This document shows, one piece after another, positions 32,862 to 44,039 of a DNA stretch of 64,000 nt; within the stretch, counting starts at the first letter, position 1, and every line of letters starts with the position of its first letter. Below the pieces are notes generated by a model. The model did no database searches. It had not been told where the DNA came from and saw only the letters and a list, made by a program, of their open reading frames with translations. The position numbers and the translations under genes were made by a program. Source of the DNA: Caprella mutica (taxonomy: Eukaryota > Arthropoda > Malacostraca > Amphipoda > Caprellidae). The DNA is taken from contig CANNZV010002360.1 in the NCBI GenBank assembly GCA_947561585.1, positions 113,673 to 177,672 of the forward strand, in the 5' to 3' direction.

Positions 32862-34927
32862 ATCTTACAATACATAGATATATTTAGTAGGGTAAATTAC
32901 GAATTATCGGTCAGTTTCACATCTTCGGTCATACATATAAGAAAAACGATATTATAATTGTTATTTAATTTTTATTTCAATTGGTATCCATGATAGGTAG
33001 CTACCTACAGGTATCGTGGATACCAATTAAAATAAAATATAACAATTTACCTAAGTACAATATACTTTTTCTTATATGACCGACGATGTGAAACTCACGG
33101 TACAGGAACATAATCGGGTATAGTACCTAGCAGACGACACAAAAATATGACGTCACCACAACAACACATTCCTTGTTTGTGACCGAGTGGCTTATAATTC
33201 CTCGTATTTGCATGTTAATATCGAGAAGTTTGAAGTCATTTTAAAGGGGTTTGCTACATAAGAAAAGCGAAAATGGCGATTGAACCTCAAAGTTGAATAT
33301 ATAGATAAAATTCAGGTGTGTTTTTATTGTTAATTTCTTTAACTTATCTATAAAAATTAGGGTCTTGAAAATATTCTACCTAGGAGCGTAAAGTAGTGCT
33401 AGTTAACTGCTAAATTGTAGTTCCTATGAATAACAAATAAGGAAAGAAAATAATGGAATACAATTTAACCAATGCCTAGTTAGTAATTGATCAGAAAAAA
33501 ATTAAATTTAGAAGTGCTAAGTTTAAGTAGGTTTTCCCATGTTTCAAAGTGTGATCAGAGTCGCCATTTCCAGTCATCCGGTGGTCACGTCAAACTATAG
33601 ATTCTATCAGCTTATTACCATACCCTATGTTACTGTATCCTGGTGAAACTGACCGATAATTGGCAATTTACCCTATACGTATGTAATGAACTAGCTACCT
33701 ATTATGTGTACCTACAATCTTGCTATCAAATTCTCAAAACATTCGGTCGAGGCCGGGTACCTAGGTTAGTAAGTATAGTCTTTTATATAATTGCCAGTGC
33801 CCTTGTTACACAATTATTTATTTCTTTGGATCAAACAAATCGTATAAATAGAAATCACTTAGAGGTGGAGAAAATCACAGTAGCTACTCGGAAAAATGAT
33901 TTAGGTACTCTCGCAGTACTCGTAAAAAGTGGGTGTTTGGGAATTTTTCAGAAAATTCGGTCACATGGCTTATTTTAACGGTCACTGTTCGGGTACTATG
34001 AGTGTCCGAGAACTGTGACGTTCCCCTAAAACATGAAAATTTTACCTAGGTAATATGACTTAATATTATTTACATAAATAGGAATAATTGATAGTTCTTC
34101 TATAGCGAGACTTGGTAGGTAGCCATAGGTAGTAGTTCTGTGCTTACCTCATTAATGACCCAACAGATATCTACCTACCTAGAACCTACCTAAAAAGAAC
34201 TATTAGCTACTGAGTATTAGATAGGTAGTATGTACTTACTTATAGAATGGTAAAAAATGTTCCTATGTATGATAGTATTGCTTAAAATTCCATCTGATTA
34301 GTGTTATAAATATTTGAAATGAAGCTGTAAAAGAATAAGATGTGGTTATCTGCTTCCTGGTCGTATACTTTAAATGGATGATGGAGTTAACTGCGATGGA
34401 TATGCTAATTTGAATGTTAGTGACAGTTGTGTTAAAAAATTCCGACTGTCGCCAGCATTCTTTTGTTTATCCTTCCTATAAATCTTCAGTCTTCTATTTC
34501 CCAATGCGCAAACCATATCTACTCATCAAAACTCCAATAGCTGCAGAAAAGATACACTCCGATACAAGAGATGCAATAAGTACCAGCACGTATGTACTCC
34601 TAATCATTAGCAATAATGAAGTTATACTAGCATATATTTTTATTATGACAATTGTAAAATAACATTCCCGCAATATCCCCGCGATATTCCCTACCGATGT
34701 TCGCAAAATGTCGCCAGGGGATATCGCGAAAATGTCCGTTTTTGTACTTTTTTGGGAACATCCCCTGGGAATGTTCCCGGAATATCGGTAGGGAATAAAC
34801 ATTCCCTGGGGATATCCCCAAAAAAGTACAAAAACGGACATTCTCGCGATATCCCCTGGGAACATCACGGGGTCATCGGAAGGGAACATCGCGGGGATAT
34901 CCCGGGAAGGTCATTTTGTTGCCTGGG
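32862..34927 (+). repeat. Duplicated CCCAG-element segment, copy C, with insertion
   Basis: Direct near-identical copy of 23270-24805. It begins ATCTTACAATACATAG right after TGTTTGCTGGG and ends GTCATTTTGTTGCCTGGG. It includes the AGGGTA hairpin (32888 onward), interrupted by the 33096-33642 insertion. Open frames inside (for example near 34414-34662 and on the minus strand at 34494-34889) are shared with copy A but show no family motif and shift between copies. Confidence 0.92.
33096..33642. mobile_element. hAT-type non-autonomous transposon, 547 bp, with 8-bp target duplication
   Basis: Flanked by GTGAAACT at 33088-33095 and 33643-33650. Copy A carries a single GTGAAACT at the same place, so the empty site is visible in this window. 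Ends are CACGGTACAGGAACATAATC and, inverted, CAGGATACAGTAACATAGGG, both followed by GGTAT(A/G)GTA or GTATAGTA. An 8-bp duplication and CA(G)..ends fit the hAT superfamily. No transposase frame is present. It inserted after the A/C duplication. Confidence 0.88.
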
Positions 34928-35194
34928 CACTGAAATAGTCCGACATCTTAAATCCAAGGAAGATCTGATCATCGCAGAAGCACTAACAATCAAAAAATTC
35001 AAACCAACCGTTAACGCACAAAAAGAAGGAGAGACGAGAGTTTTAGCCATTTTTAATAGATAAGTAAATTAAATAGTAAATATTGGCATCAATGTAAAAT
35101 AGTGTACACACATAACATACACAGTTATGTGCATATTTAAATTGTAATTCCTCCATGTATGTCATTTTTATTTTTGGTAGACTATAGTACAAAC

Positions 35195-36337
35195 GGTTCC
35201 CGGAAAGAAGCCCACAGGAAAAAAGCCCACAGGAAAAATGCCCACAAGAAAAAAAAACACAGGAAAATGCCCACAAGGAAAAATGACCACAAGGAAAAAT
35301 ACCCACAGGGAAAAATGCCATCAAGGAAAAAAGCACACAGGTATAAAAGCCCACAGGAAAAAAGCCAACAACTACATAATTTTTATAATACAGAATAATA
35401 TGAAGTGTTTTAAATAAGGGCAAAATTTAACGGCAAATATTCTAAAATACAGTTGTTTTTAATTTATTTTAGTATAGGGTTTAACGTCAGCTTTCAGCTA
35501 TTTCGACTGTATCGCCGACGTTAAGAATAAATTAAAGAAAAAGGACTGGAAGAATCATTATGGAAGGAAAGTAGCTCCATGAATAAAGTAAATTACTACC
35601 GTCAGTGACAATGCAAATTGATACAAGAAAAAACTCCGTAAATGCAGTCACTTACCAAGGAATGTGACGATAAGGGACACAAGCACCATTGGCTGCACTC
35701 ACGGATGGAAGAGGAAAATGAAGAGGTGATAGTAAATGAAGCTAACGTGTTTACCTAACGCAAAAATCTTAAATCTCGTAGTTGAAGAGCATAAACCTAG
35801 CGCTATCCTCTAAAACTGCAAATAGCATTAAAAAAATATAAATATGGTATATATGAAAAAAGACAATACATAATACAAATTGCATCAGTTCGGAACAGTT
35901 CCATTCACAACAGAGAGCTTCAGGATAGAGCCCCTGGGAGCAGAATATAATTGAAATTGTAAAATGAAAATCACGGATGATTTTAAAATTTATATATGTA
36001 CTATAAAATTAAAATCAACAAGTATGCAACTAATATTAGCGATGAAGGCTTTCAAAATGAGGCAAATGGGCCTCATTTCGTGCCTTTGTAAACTTATACC
36101 CTTATTTAAAACACCATTATGTTTTTCTATATTTTAAAAAGTATGTAGTTGTGGGCTTTTTTCTTGTGGATTTTTTTCCTTGTGGTCATTTCTCCTTGTG
36201 GGCATTTTTCCTGTGAGCTTTTTCTTGTGGGCATTTTTCCTTGTGAGCTTTTTCCTTGTGGGCATTTTTCCTGTGAGCTTTTTCTTGTGGGCATTTTTCC
36301 TGAGGAATTTTTTCCTGTGGGCTTCTTTCCGGTCACC
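35195..36337. mobile_element. Foldback element, MULE-like, with exact 9-bp target duplication
   Basis: AGTACAAAC flanks both sides (35186-35194 and 36338-36346). Ends are GGTTCCCGGAAAGAAGCCCA and, inverted, GGTGACCGGAAAGAAGCCCA. Each arm is a run of GCCCACAGGAAAAA-type units of about 17-20 bp, about ten on each side. The middle contains core-repeat copy 3. The 9-bp duplication and foldback structure point to a non-autonomous Mutator-like/foldback element. The lysine-rich open frames in the arms are repeat artefacts. Confidence 0.92.
35473..35945 (-). repeat. Shared interspersed core repeat, copy 3
   Basis: Inverted relative to copy 1. GTTTAACGTCAGCTTTCAGC at the start, CCAAGGAATGTGACGATAAG in the middle, GAGCATAAACCTAGCGCTAT and CCTCTAAAACTGCAAATAGC later, and CCCCTGGGAGCAGA at the far end. 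It occupies the interior of the foldback element. Confidence 0.85.
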
Positions 36338-36957
36338 AGTACAAACAAATTAACATTTCTTATTTTGCCTCCTGTGAATATGGCTCGTGAATTAGCTCTA
36401 AAGTAGACTTCTTTAATTTTTGGTGTTAAAGTTTTGTTTATTACAATTTTCCATTTCATCTATTAATATAATTATGTAAAAAAATCATCATTAAACGTTA
36501 TGAGAGAACCGGGTGAGTTCGTACAGCGGGTGAATCCGTACAGGGCCATGACTCAAGACCTGTTATGTTCTAACCCGTTCAAAATTGAGTGATCCTATAC
36601 ATTATAATAAAAATCAGTTTGAAACAAGTTTCAGCGCGTGACAGTGTAGTATGTTCCTTCGGTGAGAGATCATATATTTTTAGCAATAAAATCTAATTTT
36701 CTCACTACTTGACCTAAGCCACAGCAATTACAATTTACTATCTAAAAACTTCATATGGAATACTAGTATTCACTAGGATATTCTTTACGTATGTAGACGT
36801 TAACATTTAGTTAAAACTCAATAATATCCGATATATTCCATTTTGAAAATTAAATGGCGGTATGAGGTGTCATCGTACAAATATGTATGGACACATCCTC
36901 CTCTGCACGGTTCCACCCCATTATGAACGAATTCACCTCTATATTTATTTTTCATAC

Positions 36958-37795
36958 ATGCCTCGATTATATACATGTGAAAGAACGGAACAGTATTATT
37001 CCTGTGATGTGGAACAGGCATATAACGTATGGAAAATTGGAACATCAATACATAAAGCTGCAAGATTGTATTAAGCTCCTCCGATGACGCTGTAAGATGC
37101 CACAAAGAGACCCACAAATGGTGCAGAATTTGATGAGCATAAATTAGAAAAGAAATTTTTTACTATCGAAATATTAATGGACGGCGCTATTCCAGAATAT
37201 GCTGAGAATTGTTCAAATCATTATCAGCGCAAGCAAGTAGAAAATGCGCCATCCACCGAGCATGCTCCTAGTTCACCATCAACAGAGCCTGTTCCTACTT
37301 CACCACCCACCGAGCCTGCTCTTGCTTCCCCATCCACCGAGTCTTCTCCTACTTCACCATATCGAGCCTACTCCTGTTTCACCATCCACCGAGACTTCTT
37401 CTATTTCACCATACCGAGCCTGCTCCTACTTCACTATCCACCGAGCCTGTACCTACTTCGCCATCCTCCGAGCCTGCTCTTGCTTCAGCATCCATCGAAC
37501 CTTTACCTACTTCACCATCCTCCGAGCCTTCTCCCACTTCACTATACCGAGCCTGCTCCTGTTTCACCATCCACCGAGCCTTCTACTACTTCAACATACT
37601 GCACCTGCTCCTACTTCACCATCCACCGAGCCTGCCACAACTTCACCATCCTCCGAGCCTTCTCCGACTTCACCATCCACCGAGCCACAACTAGACCCCT
37701 CTAGATTGAATGTTTCATTTTTAGGAATATCTTTTGAATACATTCTGTTATTCCCAAAGGCTCTTCCTAGAAAGAGCCACAGCAGTGACAGATAA
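36958..37795 (+). pseudogene. Degraded pogo-like transposase with expanded PSTEPAPTS repeat
   Basis: It starts at ATG 36958: MPRLYTCERTEQYYSCDVEQ, then AYNVWKIGTSIHKAARLY and a stop. This matches the psq-type helix-turn-helix at the N-terminus of pogo/jerky-like transposases, where MPR, the spacing, and S-I-x-K-A-A-x-x-Y are conserved. Two stops follow (37072, 37096). Next is a 27-bp tandem repeat encoding PSTEPAPTS, with frame changes, at about 37245-37690. The last part, ILLFPKALPRKSHSSDR, resembles the conserved P-x-P-K-A-x-P-R-K region near the end of such transposases. The catalytic domain is missing, replaced by the proline/serine/threonine repeat. It cannot encode an active enzyme. Confidence 0.7.
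37245..37695 (+). repeat. 27-bp coding minisatellite (PSTEPAPTS)
   Basis: Units like CCATCCACCGAGCCTGCTCC plus TACTTCA are repeated about 16 times with substitutions and small indels that switch the frame among units. Located inside the pogo-like element. Confidence 0.85.
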
Positions 37796-38691
37796 CCAAG
37801 AAGGTCAATGAAAGCAACTGATACCCTAGAAAGAGAGTTACTGTAATAGAAATAAATTTCAAGAAAGCAAAGCGTAGGCTAACGATAGAAATTGACGCTC
37901 TATAATCTAGTTCGGAAGACATCGGTGATTAAGCCTTTTGTGATTTTTTTGTTATTTCAAAAGGGCTTTTGTCAATTGTAAGGAAATGGCATTCAAAAGT
38001 TTTGTAATATTTTCCATAAGGTTTATGAAATTCTTACTTAATTTTCCTTTTTCCCCCTCTTTTAGTACTGTACGGAGTGATACTCTGCTTGTACGAACTC
38101 ACCCGCACTTCCGGGTGAGTTCGTACACACGAATAAAATCGATATTAAGAGAGAATCATAAGGTTTTAATTAATTTAGTTTGTAGTTATAAGCAGTTGAA
38201 TACCAGTAGATTCGATTGTGAGTTAGAACAAACTTGTATCCCAAATAGTTAAGATTCTATAAGCCTTGAGAGGAAAATTGTACGAACTCACCCGGTTCTC
38301 TCCTATATTATGTAAATCCTAACAATTGAATGGTTTGTAAATTTTCTTTTTTAATTGATTTATTAATAAATGTTAAATTAATTTATTTTGTAACCTACAG
38401 GTCACGAAAAAAGGCCTGAGGATGCTAGGTGCTCACTAGCGAAATATTACAATAAGATAAAGAATGTCAAAAACAGAAAAAATTGTCATTTCCTGGCTCT
38501 CAAAAATTATCTTAAAAATACCTAATGAAACTAAAATCCAATTCAGAACAAAAGAAAACTTGGTATAAAGCTAGAAGATATAAAATGCCACCTATCCTTT
38601 AACGAATGTTGTTACATAAATAAACTTCTGCCAAATTATATAAACATATTAATATGTTCAATTTATCAAAAATTATATTTTTTACTCCTTA

Positions 38692-39712
38692 GGCCCCTTT
38701 CACAAGAGTAGTTTTCTCATACCGCTGTTAAGCAAATGCGGCATGATGAAAACACCTAGCTTTCACACACGGCGTTTATTTCTAGTCAGATCCTGGCCTG
38801 TGCTAGAAAATTTTAATTATCTAGCGACTGTTGGCAAGTTATAACATGTAAAGTGCGTGACGTTTCATTAATTCTTACTACATTTCGCTTTTGCATTATT
38901 TCTAAGGTTATTATTATGTATTTTTTATGATATCTTCTAATGTAAAAATTATATTTTTATGGAGGTAAATATTCATACTAACTTATTTATTCAAATTATT
39001 CCTATATAACCCCATACAAGTCATTTTTATATAGTATGGACATGTTCAGAACATGTACAGGACCCACTATTGTTTTGTTTTTGACGCCAAAAATGAAACA
39101 TTCCATTGCAGAAAATGGGAAGAAATAGGGCTGTTTGTTGAATAATAATTACTCAAGAAAAACGATTCATTAATTTTATAGAACTAAGCATATTACTATA
39201 AACTATTTCAATCAATATAAATTTTTTAAATATAAGTTAGGTACATTCTTTTACCAGATGACCAATATTCAACTTTGTATATAAATGAGAGAGATGAATA
39301 ATTGAATATACCTAACAAATTAATAAAGTGAGTGATTTATTCAAATTATAAAATAACCATTAAAATTAACCATTCACTTGATTATATCTATCTCTCTCTA
39401 GACTTCTCAAATCCACGTGAAATTGGAAATTGTACACCATTGGTCTGTGCTAATCTAGTTAGCGGCATGATGTTTCATGCCTAGTGTGAAAGACTACATT
39501 GAACACAATGGTAAGCAAAAACATCGGCACCAAATTTATACCGAGTTTTTAGAAAACACACACTGGTCATCAGGTATAAAATTTATACCCTGCTTCAGAA
39601 ATATCCCTTGTGAATAGAAGTATGTGTTTGGTATGTCCGCTAAAATTTTCTGTTTTCTTCATGCAGCTTTTGTTTTACAGCGGAATGAGAAAACTACTCG
39701 TGTGAAAGGGTC
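38692..39712. mobile_element. PIF/Harbinger-like non-autonomous element with TTA target duplication
   Basis: Left end GGCCCCTTTCACAAGAGTAG, then TTTTCTCATACCGCTGT. Inverted right end GACCCTTTCACACGAGTAGT, then TTTCTCATTCCGCTGT. TTA flanks at 38689-38691 and 39713-39715. A 3-bp TTA duplication with CCCTTTCACA-type ends is what PIF/Harbinger elements show. Secondary inverted words (AGCTTTCACACACGG, CTAGTGTGAAAGAC) lie inside. No coding sequence. Confidence 0.75.
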
Positions 39713-39719
39713 TTAGAAT

Positions 39720-40335
39720 CAAATTCTTATGTTTCCAATTAATAATTTTCGTGTGACCCCCGTAGTAATAATACTGCAGCATATTATTAATTTTCATTTT
39801 CAATTACTGTTTGTTTGATTTTTCTATTATTTACACCAACTTTATGAAGTGCTGTTAACAGAATGACATTTAAAACCATTTTGTGACACACGGACATACA
39901 GGCTCTTATAATAGTATAGACTATAGATGAATTTAATTTGCACAGTGAATATTTGATTTGAAGTGATTTTATGATTTGATTGGAATTTGCACAGTGACAC
40001 AATTCTCAAGAAATGAGATCATCAGAGATAGAAAAGTTTTACAAATTAAAACTAAGATATAATGTGTGATAGAAAATAAGGAAAAGAAACGAACCTAGGA
40101 CATTACCATGAGGATATCTAATGTCATACCATTAGATATCACCAAGAACAACTGATTTAAGGAACAAATTCAAACAACCGTGATCATCACAATCCAATTG
40201 ATAATGAATGACCTAACCATGCAATCTAACTTAACCACACTTTATCGCATTCATGACTATTAATTTCTAAGTCTTATCTTCTACCTGACCACTAGAGCGG
40301 AATAGAAATGAATTACTAAGGTTCTTCGTGCTGCC
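39720..40335. other. AT-rich spacer, nothing supported
   Basis: Includes a short perfect hairpin near 40105-40145 (GATATCTAATGTCATACCAT, then TAGATATC) but no gene. Confidence 0.5.
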
Positions 40336-40639
40336 ATTACCCAGTTAAAATTCGGTGCAGTATAGCAGACGTTTTACTGTAGTTTATGGCAGTCTCAGCA
40401 TTTCTAAGCAGCGCTCAGCAGATAATCTCTGCTTTCTACAAATGTTTACCGCGACCTACGGAGGCCACGGCAGTATAAGGACGAGATAATCTGTGGAGGT
40501 TTGACGCGTTATTATCTGCCGAAAACTCTGGAGAACAGAGCATAGAAAATCTTCAGAGTTTATAGTCGATAATATTGGCTAAAATCTCCAGAGATTGAAG
40601 CACCACATATTGCTCATGAATCATAATCCAACAAATTAA

Positions 40640-42550
40640 TTTGAACAAAAATACAACTTCTTTATCGATAGTGTAGCTAATAATAGGTAATAATAGCTAT
40701 AGTTAATTAATTAGTGGATAGCCCTAATAGAAAATAAGCATTAATCACTATTGTTCTTGGTACTCAGCTATGGTTTGGCTCATTCAGTTTTATATTAAAT
40801 CTATTGTTACCTAATATTTATTTAACCACGGATATCATTGAGTAATTTGTATGCGTTTTTATATTTCTCATTTGTCAGAGTGAACCACTAAATTTTTTTA
40901 AAGTAACACTTATAGAAGATCAAAGCAATAGTGAAGTCTGACAATGTTGATATCAGGCTTTATCAGAATGCAGTTTTTCTGTATCTTCTCACTGAATGAA
41001 CTGAAACAGCTCTCATCAGACTCACACATCGATCATGTAGGTTCTAATAGTACTTCCATGCGTACATATGACTGAGAATCGTAGTTACAGGAGACATTCT
41101 TAAATAATTTCCATGAATATCAAAGTGCTGATGCTTGATAATAGATAAAATGATTTATAAAGATAAATTATAAGCATACTAAACTACCATTGCATATAAT
41201 GCTTTCAATTTATAAGATATTAGGTAATTATTTACCCTGATGTAGGTTATTATTTGTCAAATTAAACTTTTGGCATGTGAGAATATATAAAATATATCAT
41301 AGGTATATGGAATATATAATGACATTCTTATAAACAAGCTGACATTGGCCTTAGTTTAATAAGTTTACTCCAAAATGTATATATTGTATATAATGCATAC
41401 AATATACTGCATATATATAGTTAGTACAGAAAATTAATTTGGTTCATCTAACAACGATTCAATATTATAAGTGAAATAATTGCAATAACTAACCAGTTAA
41501 AATTATATACTAATATTATTATAACATTAATCATGTATTTGTTCTTCATCCGCGCCATCTAAATAGGTATATTGGAATACAAGAATACCAAATAACACGA
41601 AATCATTATTGAAAAAATCGGTCATTCTTAATAATTATTTAAAGATAAAATCATTTCCATGCTGAAAATATTAAAAACAGGGTTGCAAAACGAAATATAT
41701 AGAACAATTATTTTGTACGTTCTAAAGAAAAATATCGGATTTTTTTATTGAGAACCATTGAACCTGCCGCCGTATTTTGAATAGTTTCTAGTTTAAAATA
41801 AGGTTCTGTGGTGAATTAATGTTTTAAGTTATTAATTTATTGGTGAAAGTGGAATTGTGTATCTATCATGTGTATAGTATTTAAGAGTTCAGTGGTTATT
41901 GTATCCTATTGAAAAAAAAAAAAAAAAAATAGCTATACTAGGCTATATATTATATAATATAGCCTATAGCTAATTTGTACTTTTTTGGGTTTTGAAATTC
42001 ACTACCTACGGTCCTACCTAACTAGGTGCCTACTAGGCTACTCATGACACCAGTTATCTATCTGACAATAAATGATTTTTCACCTAGCTATGTATAATGT
42101 ACTAGCACATAGGTATCAGGAAATGCACTGTAACATGTACTCCAAGTAGCCTATGTCCAAGTTACTCCCACTGTGACATATCTATGTACTAGCTACCCAC
42201 AGCCAACAGGCGACTCAAGTTATTAGTTATAGAGTACTACCGATGTCAGTTAAGCAAATTAGTTGGCTTCTATTTTAAATGGTCCACTCGTCCACACATT
42301 CTGATAGCTATAGGTATACCTAAACCATGTTTCAAAGTGTGCACTGTGAACAAAGTCGCCAGTATAGCCTGTATTGATACGTATCTAAAAGATGTGCGGC
42401 GCACCAGATCACGGCGCACCCACCATACGTTCTATTAGATAGATCATAGGTAGATTGAAAGATGATTTATGATAGGTACCTATATGTAGAAATGTAGTGA
42501 ATTTGATATTTGTTGTTTCAAATTTATGACTGATAGTCTGATGGTACCTG
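40640..42550. other. AT-rich interior sequence, no gene
   Basis: An A-run of about 18 lies at 41911-41929, followed by TAGCTATACTAGGCTATATA palindromic sequence. TACCTA-rich words occur at 42000-42240. No coding feature was found. Confidence 0.5.
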
Positions 42551-42554
42551 AATG

Positions 42555-43145
42555 ATGTGAATCCACAACCAGTCTGTATTTGGTTTACAAAATTCCAATT
42601 ACTTTTCCAAAAAGCTGAAAGAAAAATCTGAAAAATACATACCTACCTACCTATTTCATGATAGATACTAAGATAGCTATTCGAATGAGCCACCAACATT
42701 TTTTTTATTTACCTAGCCACCAAAAATAAAAAAATAATGGTAAGTTGGTAACGTTATAGTTATACTAACATAGGAATACCTAAATAGCTAAAATCCACAG
42801 ACTTTACTAGTACAATATTATTTTCGAAGGGGAAAAATTCCACTGACAAGTGGATGGAATTTACCATGAAATACAGTCTGGGCATTATACCAGTCTGTAT
42901 TTGGGGCACAAAATTCCACTTGACTTTTTAAAAGTTGAAAAAATCCACTAGACTATAAATTTCTATTAATTTGGCTGATCCAGCAACTTTTTTCTAACTT
43001 ATCCACCAAAAATTAATGGTAACATAGGATTATTGGAATAAATGGCTATAAAAATCCACTGACTTTGCCAGAATATTATTTTCAAAGGGCAAAAAATTCC
43101 ACCGACATGTCGGTGAAAATTACCACAAAATACAGACTGGGACAT
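42555..43145. repeat. Tandem duplication, about 300 bp, two diverged units
   Basis: ACCAGTCTGTATTTGG, ACAAAATTCCA, AGCCACCAACATTTTTT or AGCAACTTTTTTCTAA, and AAAATTCCACTGACAAGTGG or AAAATTCCACCGACATGTCG occur twice in the same order (42570-42890 and 42890-43145). Confidence 0.8.
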
Positions 43146-43484
43146 TAATTGAGTCAGAGAGATAGATATTCGCAGTCGCTAGAGTCTTGACTGACTACTA
43201 GGTATATTGAATTTTCTAAAATAGTTTTGAATTCATTCCTACCTATGATCTATCCAGAATGCAGGAACTGGTAAAGTGTTCTCCAAGATATCCTACATTT
43301 TGACTTATGTAACGTTATGTTCATGTTCTCAGTAAAATACATGTAAATGTAGGAGGAAATTATTGATTGTTTGCACAGAAAATGTTAAAATGTCATATAT
43401 TCTGCAGACTGGCTAGTACCTATACAAGCTATATCTATTTACCTGAATTTTACTTCGATTATTAAAAGAGATCTCTGTATTATT

Positions 43485-43935
43485 GTATACAAAATATGCC
43501 AGTTAATCTGTTGATGCCAATTAATTGACCCTCAGCCTTACATAATAAGTTACATTTGTAAAGGTCAAAACACAGATATGTCTAATTGGCTTAATGCCAG
43601 TCTACAGAATATGGGACATTTTTTAACATTTTCCGTAATAACAGTCTGAACAGTCCTTAGTTTTCTCCTATATTTGCATTAATTTGACTGAGAACAGAAG
43701 CCAAAACAGAAGATTTTTTGGAGAACAGTTTACCAGTTCCTACAGTCTGGGCTTAATGTTTTGATTTAATTTAATTTCTATGTTCCCATGTTAATTTGGC
43801 CTAAAATTTTAAGAAATGAGCCAAAATTGACATGTCTCAGAATCTTTAAATTTTGGCTTGAAATTGGCTAACAATCTGCCAGTCTCTTGAACATGGCATG
43901 ATGATTATTCAGATTATATAAGATGCATCTTGACA
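43485..43935. repeat. Interspersed CAGTCTGGGC / ATTAATTTGGC repeat
   Basis: Words GCCAGTCTACAGAATATGGG, TTTTCTCCTATATTTGCATT and CTATGTTCCCATGTTAATTT relate it to sequences at 19.9-21.0 kb, 30.3 kb and 45.2 kb. It has inverted symmetry around GGCTTAATG. Confidence 0.55.
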
Positions 43936-44039
43936 GTTTCAATATATTTAGGTACCTATTCTCATGTAAATTTTGGCACTAGCTATATTTAGAGAGTCAA
44001 CATAGTTTTAAAATTTAGATAAATGGAGCAGTAAAATTA

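Larger units (their letters stand above)
36501..38303 (+). mobile_element. pogo-like (Tc1/mariner superfamily) element, internally deleted, 1.8 kb
   Basis: TGAGAGAACCGGGTGAGTTC, then GTACA on the left, is matched by the inverted right end GGAGAGAACCGGGTGAGTTC, then GTACA. TA flanks both ends (36499-36500 and 38304-38305), as expected for Tc1/mariner-type elements. Extra copies of the GGGTGAGTTCGTACA word lie at 38092-38136, and a diverged one at 36525. Inside are the decayed start and end of a transposase but no DDE catalytic core. Confidence 0.9.

Noticed and set aside
35159..36459. Lysine-rich and cysteine/phenylalanine-rich open frames
   Set aside because: They are translations of the GCCCACAGGAAAAA foldback arms on either strand.
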